Origin: Lentisphaerae bacterium GWF2_50_93
GTDB lineage: Bacteria; Verrucomicrobiota; Lentisphaeria; Victivallales; GWF2-50-93
DNA: 64,000 nucleotides
Reading direction: 5' to 3'
Assembly: GCA_001804815.1 (NCBI GenBank)
Contig: MHBI01000005.1
Span: forward strand, 1 to 64,000
Of the stretch, positions 49,148 through 57,872 are shown in pieces. Position numbers and translations under genes: made by a program. Each line of letters starts with the position of its first letter. Within the stretch, counting starts at the first letter, position 1. The notes beneath the pieces are model-generated. The model did no database searches, was not told where the DNA came from, and was given only the letters and a program-made list of their open reading frames with translations.

Positions 49148-49864
49148 TCACTTGTACTTCTTCATCAGATGCAGCATTTCCGAGACCGCCTCATGCATTC
49201 CAGTCAGCACGGCCCTGGAGACGATGCTGTGCCCTATGTTGAGCTCGTAAAGATATGGAATGGTAAGAATCCCTTCAATATTAGCATAGTTTATGCCATG
49301 TCCTGCATTGACCTTGACGCCTATCTTATGGGCGAATACCGATGCCGCGACCAGCCTTTTCAGCTCTGCAACGGCGGCACTCCCGCTGGATTCGGCAAAA
49401 GCCCCCGTGTGGAGCTCTATGAATTCCGCACCGCTTTCACGGGAAGCCTCAATCTGGTCCTTGTCGGGATCGATGAACAGGCTCACGGTTATTCCGGCCT
49501 TGCGGAGCCTTTTCACGGCCGGCTTGATCTTCTTGAAACCACCAATGACATCCAATCCGCCTTCAGTGGTAAGCTCCTGCCTCTTTTCGGGGACAAGGCA
49601 GCAGTTTGCAGGCTTGAGCCTGGAGGCTATTCCCACCATCTCATCGGTGACAGCCATCTCCATGTTAAGCCGTTTGACCTTCATGGCAAGCATCTTCATG
49701 TCTGAATCCTGGATATGGCGCCTGTCCTCGCGAAGATGTGCAGTTATTCCATGGGCTCCTGCTTTCTGGCAGACAAGGGCCGCCTCCACAGGATTAGGGA
49801 AGCTTGCCTTCCTCACCTGCCTCAAGGTCGCCACGTGATCGATATTTACGCCAAGTTTCAGCAT
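49148..49864 (-). CDS. pdxJ: pyridoxine 5'-phosphate synthase
   Basis: This 238-residue TIM-barrel enzyme is the last step of DXP-dependent vitamin B6 synthesis. LGVNIDHVATLRQVR near 3-17, GAHGITAHLREDRRHIQ near 36-52 and KVNAGHGINYANIEGI near 188-203 (phosphate site) are canonical. The length is typical. pdxA is not nearby. Confidence 0.94.
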   Translation of the reverse strand: MLKLGVNIDHVATLRQVRKASFPNPVEAALVCQKAGAHGITAHLREDRRHIQDSDMKMLAMKVKRLNMEMAVTDEMVGIASRLKPANCCLVPEKRQELTTEGGLDVIGGFKKIKPAVKRLRKAGITVSLFIDPDKDQIEASRESGAEFIELHTGAFAESSGSAAVAELKRLVAASVFAHKIGVKVNAGHGINYANIEGILTIPYLYELNIGHSIVSRAVLTGMHEAVSEMLHLMKKYK

Positions 49865-50035
49865 TGATTCATCCTATATCATGCAAATCCTGCAGTCATG
49901 TCTGAAAAACAATGGAATCTATATTCAAAAGCGCTCTTTTTCCAGTTGATTGTTGTTTAAATGACTTTCATAATCCGAATAAAACGTTAAATTGAGCACT
50001 TCGAATAACAAGGCCCCTAGCCTGGACTATAACAA

Positions 50036-50587
50036 ATGATCAACGATGAAACACTGTTTGCCATAAGCCTGCTCCTTTCAGGAATGTTCTTCCTGGGCGC
50101 ATGCGTCTGGACATACAGGACTACCGACAAGAACATATCCGGGCACGAAAAGCTTCCACGCCAGAGGATTCTCGGCGCGGTACTCGCCGGACTGGCTCTT
50201 TGCTGGTGCGTCTTCCACTCAAAACCCCTTGTACCGCCTTCAATGCATTCCTATCTCTTCCCCGCAGCCATATTCTGCACCTGGATAGGATACATGCTCC
50301 TCGACTATCTTTTCTCCAGGGCCTTCGGAGGAATGCTCATCCTCTTCGCACATTATTTCCTGCATGATTCGTTTGCGTTCAAAACCCCCTGGAAGCCATA
50401 TTTCTCGATCCTGTGCCTTGCCATGGGAACTTTCGGCATAGTGCTCTGCGGCAAGCCGCATCTCCTGCGGGACATGATAAGGGCGGCCGCAAAATCCGAG
50501 AGATGGAAATATTCCATCTCCGGCATCCTGCTCCTGTACGCAGTCTCATATATCGCCTACGGCCTGATGCACCTGGCGCACAGATGA
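50036..50587 (+). CDS. integral membrane protein, unknown
   Basis: The 183-residue protein has about five to six hydrophobic helices (LFAISLLLSGMFFLGACVW; ILGAVLAGLALCWCVF; LFPAAIFCTWIGYMLLDYLF; YFSILCLAMGTFGIVLCG; SGILLLYAVSYIAYGLMHL). No family motif is recognised. The stop codon is directly followed by an inverted-arm repeat. It is monocistronic. Confidence 0.65.
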   Translation: MINDETLFAISLLLSGMFFLGACVWTYRTTDKNISGHEKLPRQRILGAVLAGLALCWCVFHSKPLVPPSMHSYLFPAAIFCTWIGYMLLDYLFSRAFGGMLILFAHYFLHDSFAFKTPWKPYFSILCLAMGTFGIVLCGKPHLLRDMIRAAAKSERWKYSISGILLLYAVSYIAYGLMHLAHR

Positions 50588-50588
50588 A

Positions 50589-50732
50589 GAAACAAATATC
50601 GAAATCCAAATGTCGAAATTCGAAACAAATTGGAAATTAAGAAATATCGAATATTTCAAACATTGTTTTGAGAATTAAGATTTTCATTGTTCGAGCTTGT
50701 TTCGTATTTCGTGCTTCGAATTTCGAGTTTCA
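50589..50732. repeat. inverted-arm repeat, CGAAATTCGAAAC type
   Basis: The left arm AACAAATATCGAAATCCAAA and TGTCGAAATTCGAAAC; the right arm CTTGTTTCGTATTTCG and TGCTTCGAATTTCGAG. Their reverse complements share GAAATTCGAA and GAAAC blocks. A ~50-bp AT-rich spacer with no gene lies between. It starts one base after the stop of the membrane-protein gene. Confidence 0.6.
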
Positions 50733-50779
50733 CACGCACTTAAAGCATAGAACTGTAAAACAAAAAAACGAGGGTCCCC

Positions 50780-51454
50780 ATGGATTCAAATCCAAATTCA
50801 TCTCCTGAGCTCAATGAAATCCTGAAGTCCTTCAACATCACCGGCTATCCGGCGTTTGAAGCATCGATGATGAAATTCTACGCCTATCTGGCCGAGGAGA
50901 ACGAAAAATACAATCTCACAAGGCTTACAACACCGGATGAGTTCTGGATAAAGCATGTGATCGACGTCCTCTACATCGTCAGATATTTTCCGGAAATTGC
51001 AAGCTCCAACTTCAAGGTGGCGGACATAGGCGCCGGCGCGGGATTCCCTTCGATCGTGCTGGCATGCGCATTCCCAAACCTGCACATCACGGCAATAGAT
51101 TCCTCGCACAAGAAAACTGACTTCATGAGACGCGCATCCGAACTTCTGGAACTGAAGAACCTTTCCGTCCTCACCGTGAGGGCGCGTGAAATGGCTGCCA
51201 AAAGGGAATGGAAGCTGAAATTCGACATCATCACCGCAAGAGCGGTATCAACCTCCACCGACATCTATTCCGAAGCACGCGGCATGCTCAGGAAAAACGG
51301 AAAATACATCTTCTACAAGACCCCCCGCCAGTCCGAGACCGAACTCGGTGATATCCGCAAGCTCACGGTCACGCACGCGGTGAAATGGAACTGTACCGAA
51401 CCTTTCAGCCTCCCGCGGAACCTGGGCGAAAGGATTTTCATCTACAGCCTGTAG
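50780..51454 (+). CDS. rsmG: 16S rRNA (guanine(527)-N7)-methyltransferase
   Basis: The 224-residue enzyme has the SAM motif VADIGAGAGFPSIVLA near 74-89, the acidic residue in TAIDSSHKKTDF, and FDIITARAVSTSTDI near 151. The early KYNLTRLTTPDEFWIKHVID matches RsmG/GidB. CGAGGG precedes the ATG. mnmG is not adjacent. Confidence 0.92.
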   Translation: MDSNPNSSPELNEILKSFNITGYPAFEASMMKFYAYLAEENEKYNLTRLTTPDEFWIKHVIDVLYIVRYFPEIASSNFKVADIGAGAGFPSIVLACAFPNLHITAIDSSHKKTDFMRRASELLELKNLSVLTVRAREMAAKREWKLKFDIITARAVSTSTDIYSEARGMLRKNGKYIFYKTPRQSETELGDIRKLTVTHAVKWNCTEPFSLPRNLGERIFIYSL

Positions 51455-51601
51455 CGGAAACTGCGCTTTCCCTTTTACAAACCGTCAAATTCCCGCAAAT
51501 GGCAAAACATACTGGATTTTACCCCTTCATCCCTGTATATTCATGAAGTGATCCCCTTAATTGAACATCAGGCACGCAGAACAAACCCTGAAAACACCAT
51601 C

Positions 51602-52231
51602 ATGAGCAACATATCAAAGGAAATCGACCAGATAGTCCAGGACGCCGCCAGGAAGAAGAAGGAACTGGACAAGCTGAAGGAGGACACCGAGAAAACCGGT
51701 TTCACCGCGATTGCCGTGGATGACAGGAAGAAATTTGAACATGACCTCAAGCATCCAAAAACTGATCACACGAAAACTTTCCTTATAATCCTCTGTTCAT
51801 TCCTTGTGATTTTCGCGATTGTCCTGATATATGAGTTTGTCCAATTGAACCGCGAATCCGAAAAGATCATCTGGGAAAAGCCTGCAATCGGAAACGAGGT
51901 CCCGGACAAAGCCAGGGATTACGTATCAGGCTTGCTTGCAAAAGGCAACATCACCCTGGACTCGCATTTGAAATCAGGAATTCCAGTCCCATGGAGAAAG
52001 AACGCGGAAAAGATCTACAAGGAGATAAACCTAGGAAGAGGCCAGGTACTCGAAGCCGTAAAGGACGAGAAACAGCTCGGCAGCATACCCCGAATAAAAG
52101 TCGTATGCTCCTCGTCCGAACCGAATACACATGTAATATTCAATCTCCTTTACATAAAAAATGAATTCCAGATATTGAATATTGAGAAGAGGCAGATGAA
52201 TGCTGAAACAAAAACGGGGGTTGTAAAATAA
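51602..52231 (+). CDS. single-pass membrane protein of pseudopilin operon, unknown
   Basis: The 209-residue protein has a charged coiled-coil N-terminus (ISKEIDQIVQDAARKKKELD), a membrane helix near 61-81 (TFLIILCSFLVIFAIVLIYEF) and an exterior domain of about 125 residues. The start is uncertain: ATG 51602 or GTG 51548; neither has a good SD. Its TAA overlaps the ATG of the pseudopilin gene by one base (TAATG), so they are co-translated. No family is recognised. Confidence 0.65.
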   Translation: MSNISKEIDQIVQDAARKKKELDKLKEDTEKTGFTAIAVDDRKKFEHDLKHPKTDHTKTFLIILCSFLVIFAIVLIYEFVQLNRESEKIIWEKPAIGNEVPDKARDYVSGLLAKGNITLDSHLKSGIPVPWRKNAEKIYKEINLGRGQVLEAVKDEKQLGSIPRIKVVCSSSEPNTHVIFNLLYIKNEFQILNIEKRQMNAETKTGVVK

Positions 52232-52974
52232 TGAGGTTCCTGAAATTCACTCTTGTAGAACTCCTCCTGGTGGGAGTAATCCTCATGATGCTGGCGTCAT
52301 TTGTCCTTCCCGGCCTCATGAAATCAAGAAACCAGGCAAGAAGGACGAACTGCCTGTCAAACCTGAACCAGCTGGGCATCGCCGCAAGACTGTATTCCGA
52401 TGAACAGAAATACTATCCGGATGCATTCATCCAGGGACCTGGAACTGAAAGATACTACTGGTGCGCCTTCATCAATGGATCCAGCATTGACTTTTCAAAG
52501 GCCATCATGTCCGACTATGTTAAGAATCCCAATCTCTACATTTGCCCTGAATTCGAGCTCATGTCAAATGTAACATCAATGGCCCCCCCGATTCCTTCTA
52601 CATGCTCATACGGCATCAACGCTGAATATGTCGGAGGCACGCCGAACCCAAATGCAGCGCCTACGGAAAACGACATCCTCAACAGCAGCCCCGCAAAGCT
52701 CGTGGAGATCAAGACCCCGGCCAAAACCATGCTCTTCATGGACTCGGCGACCGCCGGAACTTCAACGCCAATGGCCGAAAGCTACTACTTCTGGGCAAGG
52801 AACAGCTTTGTGACAGGAGTCCAGCATGAGTCACGCTCGCATTTCAGGCATCTGAGGTTTGCAAATGGAGTCTTCTGCGACGGACATGCTGAAGACAACA
52901 TACTTCCCGAGGCCATTGACAGTTCCGAATCGAAGATCGGCTGGCCTGATCTTGAGAAATGCGAAAGAGAGTAG
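52231..52974 (+). CDS. type II secretion-like pseudopilin (DUF1559/GspG-like) without -1 Gly
   Basis: The 247-residue protein begins MRFLKFTLVELLLVGVILMM; the cleavage point would be Lys5/Phe6 where the usual Gly is absent, as in the many pseudopilins of Lentisphaerae. SRNQARRTNCLSNLNQLGIA and FANGVFCDGHAE near the end match the DUF1559/H-x9-DG class, with GHA in place of DG-H. Co-translated with the upstream membrane protein; the esterase-like gene follows by 7 bases. Confidence 0.85.
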   Translation: MRFLKFTLVELLLVGVILMMLASFVLPGLMKSRNQARRTNCLSNLNQLGIAARLYSDEQKYYPDAFIQGPGTERYYWCAFINGSSIDFSKAIMSDYVKNPNLYICPEFELMSNVTSMAPPIPSTCSYGINAEYVGGTPNPNAAPTENDILNSSPAKLVEIKTPAKTMLFMDSATAGTSTPMAESYYFWARNSFVTGVQHESRSHFRHLRFANGVFCDGHAEDNILPEAIDSSESKIGWPDLEKCERE

Positions 52975-52981
52975 CCGCATC

Positions 52982-54784
52982 ATGCCAGGAAGAACAACCT
53001 TACCAGTGCTCTTGTTTACCTTCTTTATTTCCATAGGATCCAATGCCGCTATCATCATGCCCTACATACTCAATGACAACATGGTGGTCCAGCGCGGAGT
53101 CGATCTTCCGATATGGGGTCTCGCCGAACCAGGAGAGGAGGTCACAGTGGAATTCAACGGACAGAAGGTCAAGACATTCGCCGACGACAAGGAAGGCAGG
53201 TGGAGGCTGTCGCTCAAGCCGATGGAAGCCAGCTCCAAGCCCCAGCAGATGAGGATCTCCGCCGCAAAGGCCTCCTTCAAGATTGAAAACGTCCTGATCG
53301 GCGACGTCTGGATTTATGGGATTCAAACCTCTTTCGGAGGTAATATCAGGAAGCCCGAGCCTGAAGTGATAGAACTCCCAAAAGAGATAACCGGAGCAAA
53401 GGATGAAAATAGGCCAAAGGAAAACGAGGTCCCCGTCAAGGAAGTGAAAATACTGGATCCTCTCGTCAGGATCTTCGACGTCAAACGCACAATCGCAAAA
53501 ACATCGCAGAACCTCGTCTCAGGCACCTGGATGAATTTCGACACTGACAACTGCAGCCGCTTCCCTGAGATCGCCTATGGGTTCGCATGCAGGGTCAAGA
53601 CCGGACAGGATGTCCCCGTCGGCATACTCAATGTCTCCTGGAACAGCAGCGCGACAGAATCATGGATCAAGGACGGGACTCTCAGGAAGAATCCCGACTA
53701 CGCGCAGATATTCCCGTACTGGTCCTCCGCGATCCAGAATTTCGCCAACAACAAGACGCGGTGGGAGAACGAAGTCAAACAGTGGGAGAAAATCAAGGAT
53801 TCCAGGCCGAAGAACCCTCCAAGGAAACCGGAATTCCCGGACGGTCCCGACAGCCAGCGCCAGCCTTCTGTCCTGTATTACGGCATGCTGACCCAGGTGA
53901 TCCCGTTCAAACCCAAGGGCGTCATATGGTGCCAGTCGGACAAGATATACGCAAAACCTTTCTCAAAATGCTTCACGCTGCTGCTCAAGGAGCTTGTAAA
54001 CGATCTTCGGGAGGATTTCGAATCACCTGAACTTCCTTTCGTCCTCATCCAATATCCGGTCTATGGCAAACGGCAGGAACTCCCTGCAGAAGCCGCAACG
54101 AGCTTCGGCCCCTTCATCCGGGAGGCGCAGGTTTCTGCGGCGGATATGAAATTCCTGGCAGTTGTCTCCCCTCTGAACCTCATCGGCGAAACCTGGCAGT
54201 CAGCCGCAGCCGACAGGATTTATTCCGGCGCCATCGCGGCGGCATATGACCAGAAACCGTTCAGTCCCGGTCCCGTCTTCAAGTCGGTGTCCATAGATAA
54301 GAACAAGGCGACAATAACATTCGACAATGCAGAGGGTGGGCTAAAGGCCCTCTATGTCGAGCACTTCGAAGGAAACAAGGGCGATCTTGAAGGCCAGACA
54401 GTAAGAATTACCGAGAAACAGAAACTGGTGGACGGAAACTATGCAACCGAACGGACAATCGCCGTTGATCCTGCAAGCACAGCAAAGGTTGTCAAGGTAG
54501 CTGTAAAGAAGACTGAGGAGAAATTGAAAAACGGCGAATCATCATTCAAGGAAGACAGCTGGCTGACAATCGAGAATCCGGTCTCCGCCACAGGTTTTGC
54601 AATAGCCGAGGACAAGGCGCCTTTCAAATGGGCGAACACCGCGATAGAAGGAAATACGGTCACTGTCTGGAACGATGAAGTCAAGAAGCCTAAGGCCGTA
54701 CGCTACGGCTGGGCGAACAATCCTATTGGAAACCTCCACGGCAAGGACGGCATTCCCGCAAACTGCTTCCGCACTGACAAGTAA
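52982..54784 (+). CDS. sialate O-acetylesterase-like secreted protein, catalytic residues replaced
   Basis: The 600-residue exported protein has a signal peptide (LPVLLFTFFISIGSNA), a beta-sandwich (LNDNMVVQRGVDLPIWGLAEPGEEV), then the SASA domain in pieces. Typical family text at the nucleophile is GDVWxxxGQSNM; here it is GDVWIYGIQTSFGG with Thr at the Ser position. The WYQGESN block reads WCQSDKI, and the C-terminal D..H motif reads LNLIGETW. All three catalytic parts are altered, so hydrolysis is unlikely. A central insert is rich in Lys/Glu/Pro (RPKENEVPVKEVK). Start ATG 52982 follows the pseudopilin by 7 bases. Confidence 0.8.
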   Translation: MPGRTTLPVLLFTFFISIGSNAAIIMPYILNDNMVVQRGVDLPIWGLAEPGEEVTVEFNGQKVKTFADDKEGRWRLSLKPMEASSKPQQMRISAAKASFKIENVLIGDVWIYGIQTSFGGNIRKPEPEVIELPKEITGAKDENRPKENEVPVKEVKILDPLVRIFDVKRTIAKTSQNLVSGTWMNFDTDNCSRFPEIAYGFACRVKTGQDVPVGILNVSWNSSATESWIKDGTLRKNPDYAQIFPYWSSAIQNFANNKTRWENEVKQWEKIKDSRPKNPPRKPEFPDGPDSQRQPSVLYYGMLTQVIPFKPKGVIWCQSDKIYAKPFSKCFTLLLKELVNDLREDFESPELPFVLIQYPVYGKRQELPAEAATSFGPFIREAQVSAADMKFLAVVSPLNLIGETWQSAAADRIYSGAIAAAYDQKPFSPGPVFKSVSIDKNKATITFDNAEGGLKALYVEHFEGNKGDLEGQTVRITEKQKLVDGNYATERTIAVDPASTAKVVKVAVKKTEEKLKNGESSFKEDSWLTIENPVSATGFAIAEDKAPFKWANTAIEGNTVTVWNDEVKKPKAVRYGWANNPIGNLHGKDGIPANCFRTDK

Positions 54785-54806
54785 TAGATCCAGCACGCTG
54801 AATTTA

Positions 54807-55499
54807 TTATTTCAACGGTTTCGCATACACCGCTCCGCTGACTTCGCCTTTCCCATTTTCAGATAAGGATACGGCCATCATCCTGAGCGGATTCTTTTTT
54901 ATGAACACATCCCCCTTGGATGTTGTGGCGGGATTGTTGTGTGAACCGAAGGACTGCCAGCCTTCTGCGTTGAGCTGCATGGCAACGGAGCTCATTGCCG
55001 CATCCGCCGGAAGGGCGGTCTTGAAAAATCCGTACGTCGATTTCCTGTCGGGGAATTCCATGGTCGACACAGGAGTGGAATCCGGTGGAAGCGGAAGCTC
55101 CTTCGGCCAGGAGGGGGCTTCAGGTATTTTCGCAGGCAAATCCATCGAGAACTGGAGCACCGGGTAGAGTCCGCCGAGTTCAACCAGGTATATCCTTTTC
55201 CTGTAGCCGTCTGGATCCTTGAATTCGATCAATGTGGAATTTCTGTTTTTCAGGATCTTCGCATTCGGATAATTCCTCCTCATCTGATCAATGGAAATAT
55301 CCAAACCTGTTTCAAGGGCGCATATCCTGAGGGAGGAGGCAACTCCGTTTATTATCACAGGCTCGGTCCATAGGCTCAGCGGATGCAGAAAATCTTCTGG
55401 CTCGCCCCTGCCGGAGCCTGAGAAAGGCGCCAGCGTGAAGACTTCGGCATATGCCGGCTGAAAGCAGACGAGGAGCAATGTTATAACCAGTTTCTTCAT
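54807..55499 (-). CDS. secreted protein, unknown
   Basis: The 230-residue protein has a signal peptide (KKLVITLLLVCFQPAYA). Mature strands such as STLIEFKDPDGYRKRIYLVE and GWQSFGSHNNPATTSKGDVF suggest two beta domains. No family is recognised. It is convergent with the esterase-like gene, 22 bases away, and may belong to the same surface system, which is inference from position. Confidence 0.65.
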   Translation of the reverse strand: MKKLVITLLLVCFQPAYAEVFTLAPFSGSGRGEPEDFLHPLSLWTEPVIINGVASSLRICALETGLDISIDQMRRNYPNAKILKNRNSTLIEFKDPDGYRKRIYLVELGGLYPVLQFSMDLPAKIPEAPSWPKELPLPPDSTPVSTMEFPDRKSTYGFFKTALPADAAMSSVAMQLNAEGWQSFGSHNNPATTSKGDVFIKKNPLRMMAVSLSENGKGEVSGAVYAKPLK

Positions 55500-55729
55500 A
55501 TTATTACAATACCATAAGTACTATCCTACCACAAGCATTTTGACATAAAGGTCCGAAAAGCCTGTCTATATGCTTGACAACCCCGCAAGACAATACGCAA
55601 TGAATATGGAACCATTATGTTCATATTGGATTTAGCAGCTTGGGCTTTCCAGCCCTATCTACTACTATACGCATTATTTTGACTCTATTTTGAATTCTTT
55701 ATGATGAGTCCTCCAGCCGGAGGACGAAT

Positions 55730-55868
55730 CTTTGGACTGCGCAGATCATTCTGCGCTTTGGATTCCGCTGGAAGCGTGAAGAAAACAACAGCTATCGCCT
55801 TTGCTAAATGCCATGGCGTGACGAACAGCTGTAAAAACAAAGCGGTGAATAATCACCGCAGTCCAAAG
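55730..55868. repeat. facing repeat units, CTTTGGACTGCG / CGCAGTCCAAAG
   Basis: CTTTGGACTGCG at 55730 is complementary to CGCAGTCCAAAG ending at 55868. GGTGAATAATCACC directly precedes the right unit, and CCTCCAGCCGGAGG lies just before the left. It is part of the 684-bp gene-free stretch 55500-56183, which otherwise holds only short palindromes (such as GGGCTTTCCAGCCC near 55645) and no credible gene. Confidence 0.55.
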
Positions 55869-55976
55869 TCAGGCCGGCCTGTCCCTCGTAGCTCGCAGAG
55901 CGAAGTGGGAAGCGCCTGACGTAAAGATAAAAAGACAGAAGAACTGGAGAGCATGACGTGGGCAGTAAAGGAAAAT

Positions 55977-56078
55977 GCCTATAGTAGATAGACTTTCCAT
56001 CCCGAGATTTGAAATCAAAGGAAAAACCGTCAAGCTTGGATACCCCCTGCCAGACAAGCTGGCAGGGGGGATATGATA
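55977..56078 (+). pseudogene. possible short gene fragment before repeat
   Basis: AAAGGAAA precedes an ATG opening MPIVDRLSIPRFEIKGKTVK, which then runs into the 56046-56095 repeat and stops as GGI. The first 23 residues could be a genuine gene start cut by the repeat, as at 25439-25561. It is weakly supported. Confidence 0.2.
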
Positions 56079-56095
56079 AACACCCGGCTTAACGC
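56046..56095 (+). repeat. dispersed repeat with CTGCCAGACAAGCTGGCAG hairpin, copy 2
   Basis: This is the plus-strand copy of 25604-25653: the hairpin stem CCTGCCAG/CTGGCAGG, then ATATGATAAACACCC and TTAACGC. Both copies end at a TTAACGC word. Confidence 0.7.
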
Positions 56096-56183
56096 CTATT
56101 CAAAAGATCCTCGGACAGGAATGACCGAGTTGCCCATGAATAAATCCACGGCGTCAAACGCCATTTTCCAGGGGTTCCGTAAA

Positions 56184-57329
56184 TCATCTTATCTCAGACA
56201 GGCCCCTGACGGACGGGAGCACGGAAAAGATCTTTCCGTCGCCGGCAGGGAGCGCATAGAACGAAACGCCGGAATTCTTCAGCTGCTTGTTGGCCCAGAG
56301 CCAGTGGTCGAAAATCCTGAGCATGTTCCAGTGCAGCAGAACCTGCTTCTGCGGTCTTTCAAGATGCGCCGCATTTTCACAAAGGGGAACTGTGAGATTT
56401 TCAATGACGATATTGCGAGGCTCTGAATTCCCGAGAGCCGATCTTATGATGCTCCTGAATATTCCGGAAACGGCCGGCGAATGTAAGCATGAGACATTAA
56501 GATTCCTGCTACCGTGGCAGGCCGCCAGCTGCATCGGGACATCTCCTTCGGGAAACCTGAAATATTCGCCGTCATCCGATTTTCCAGATGCATCATCGCG
56601 GCGTTTAAAATATTCCTTTCCCGGGGCCTCCCAGGAAAAATACCAGTTGAACCTGTATTGCCTGGAACCCATTATCGTGCACTCATCCCATTTGGCGACA
56701 ATGCGCCTGAGACCGATTCCACCATCGGTCTTTTCAATGACAACCGACTGCGATGAACCAGGGAAAACCGAAGTGTTGAGCCAGCGCCAGAGATCGTCGC
56801 CGTTCCCGACCTCAACCATGAACTTGTCACTCCTCTCAAAAAGAATGAGCAGCGGCATATGGTCCAGTTCCAGGCGGAAATCCCCGCCCTGCCCTACGTC
56901 ATGCCACTCGATGTCGCCGATGGATGGAATGGGATTTGAGATTTTCACGACACCGATTCTCGTCCATTCGCCTTTAACGACAAGATTGTCAACCTCGAAC
57001 GACGCGACCTCCATCTTATGCCTCATGTCGCAATCAGTGGTGATGACGGCATGATTTCCTGAGATCTCGCACGTCCTTGTGATCGTCGGTTCAGATCCGA
57101 ACGGCAGGGTATTGACCGTGTGAAAACTGCTGTTGAGAAGATCTGCCGCCTCATGTTTCTGGGACTTGGTGCAGTACGCTGACGATTCGTCAACCTTTCC
57201 CAGGGAGATTCCTGAAACGGCCAGCAGTTCCCTGCCAGCGTACTTGAAAACAAGCTTCTCCCGGTCGCCGGGGGAAAAACAGCAGGTCCAGTCAGGACCG
57301 TCAAGGATGACAGGCTGCGAGATGTTCAT
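56184..57329 (-). CDS. hypothetical protein coupled to nitroreductase
   Basis: The 381-residue soluble protein has no signal peptide and a predicted beta-rich fold (VILDGPDWTCCFSPGDREKL; GEWTRIGVVKISNPIPSIGDI; YRFNWYFSWEAPGKEYFKRR). A C-terminal helical part reads QVLLHWNMLRIFDHWLWANKQ. No family is recognised. Its ATG overlaps the nitroreductase TGA (ATGA), so it is co-translated; whether the two proteins act together is unknown. Confidence 0.7.
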   Translation of the reverse strand: MNISQPVILDGPDWTCCFSPGDREKLVFKYAGRELLAVSGISLGKVDESSAYCTKSQKHEAADLLNSSFHTVNTLPFGSEPTITRTCEISGNHAVITTDCDMRHKMEVASFEVDNLVVKGEWTRIGVVKISNPIPSIGDIEWHDVGQGGDFRLELDHMPLLILFERSDKFMVEVGNGDDLWRWLNTSVFPGSSQSVVIEKTDGGIGLRRIVAKWDECTIMGSRQYRFNWYFSWEAPGKEYFKRRDDASGKSDDGEYFRFPEGDVPMQLAACHGSRNLNVSCLHSPAVSGIFRSIIRSALGNSEPRNIVIENLTVPLCENAAHLERPQKQVLLHWNMLRIFDHWLWANKQLKNSGVSFYALPAGDGKIFSVLPSVRGLSEIR

Positions 57330-57832
57330 TCAATGATCCTGAAAACCTCTGAGACTGGTTTCCTTTTTCTGGCTTCAGGATTCTCGGCCGGTTTCCCAAG
57401 AGGGGAAATCGCGAGCACTTCCCATGGGGGGAGGATTCCCAGCACGGAATTCATGCGTTTCACGTCATAGGCGCACACCCAGCATGTCCCGAGGCCCTCG
57501 GCCGTCGCGGCGAGCACGAGATGCTCCATGGCGATTCCGATATCGACATCGATGATGCTTCCACCTTCAAGCCTTTTCCATGCGGCCTCCCTGTTGCCCA
57601 GCGCGACAACGATGGCTGGCGCCTGCTTTATCCACTCATTATTGTAGCATGAGCAGATGCTCTTGCGGATATCGCTGTTCAGGATTATCCTGAAACACCA
57701 TGGTTGGATGTTGCATGCGGAAGGCGCCAGATTCACGGCTTCCCCGATCCTAGCCAGGGCTTCCATGTCAATCGGATCGCCCTTGTATGCCCTGATGCTT
57801 CTTCTCTTTTTAACCACATCGTAGAATTTCAT
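57326..57832 (-). CDS. nitroreductase-family flavoprotein
   Basis: The 168-residue FMN protein has KRRSIRAYKGDPIDMEAL near 9-26, APSACNIQPWCFRI near 36-49, and GIAMEHLVLAATAEGLGTCWVCA near 98-120. This short type reduces quinones, nitro groups or unknown substrates with NAD(P)H. The flavin-binding Arg/Ser positions are present. Coupled to the downstream unknown gene. Confidence 0.87.
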   Translation of the reverse strand: MKFYDVVKKRRSIRAYKGDPIDMEALARIGEAVNLAPSACNIQPWCFRIILNSDIRKSICSCYNNEWIKQAPAIVVALGNREAAWKRLEGGSIIDVDIGIAMEHLVLAATAEGLGTCWVCAYDVKRMNSVLGILPPWEVLAISPLGKPAENPEARKRKPVSEVFRIIE

Positions 57833-57872
57833 CGGAAACTCCTTTATATTTTTTTACTTCTTAAAAAAATAT

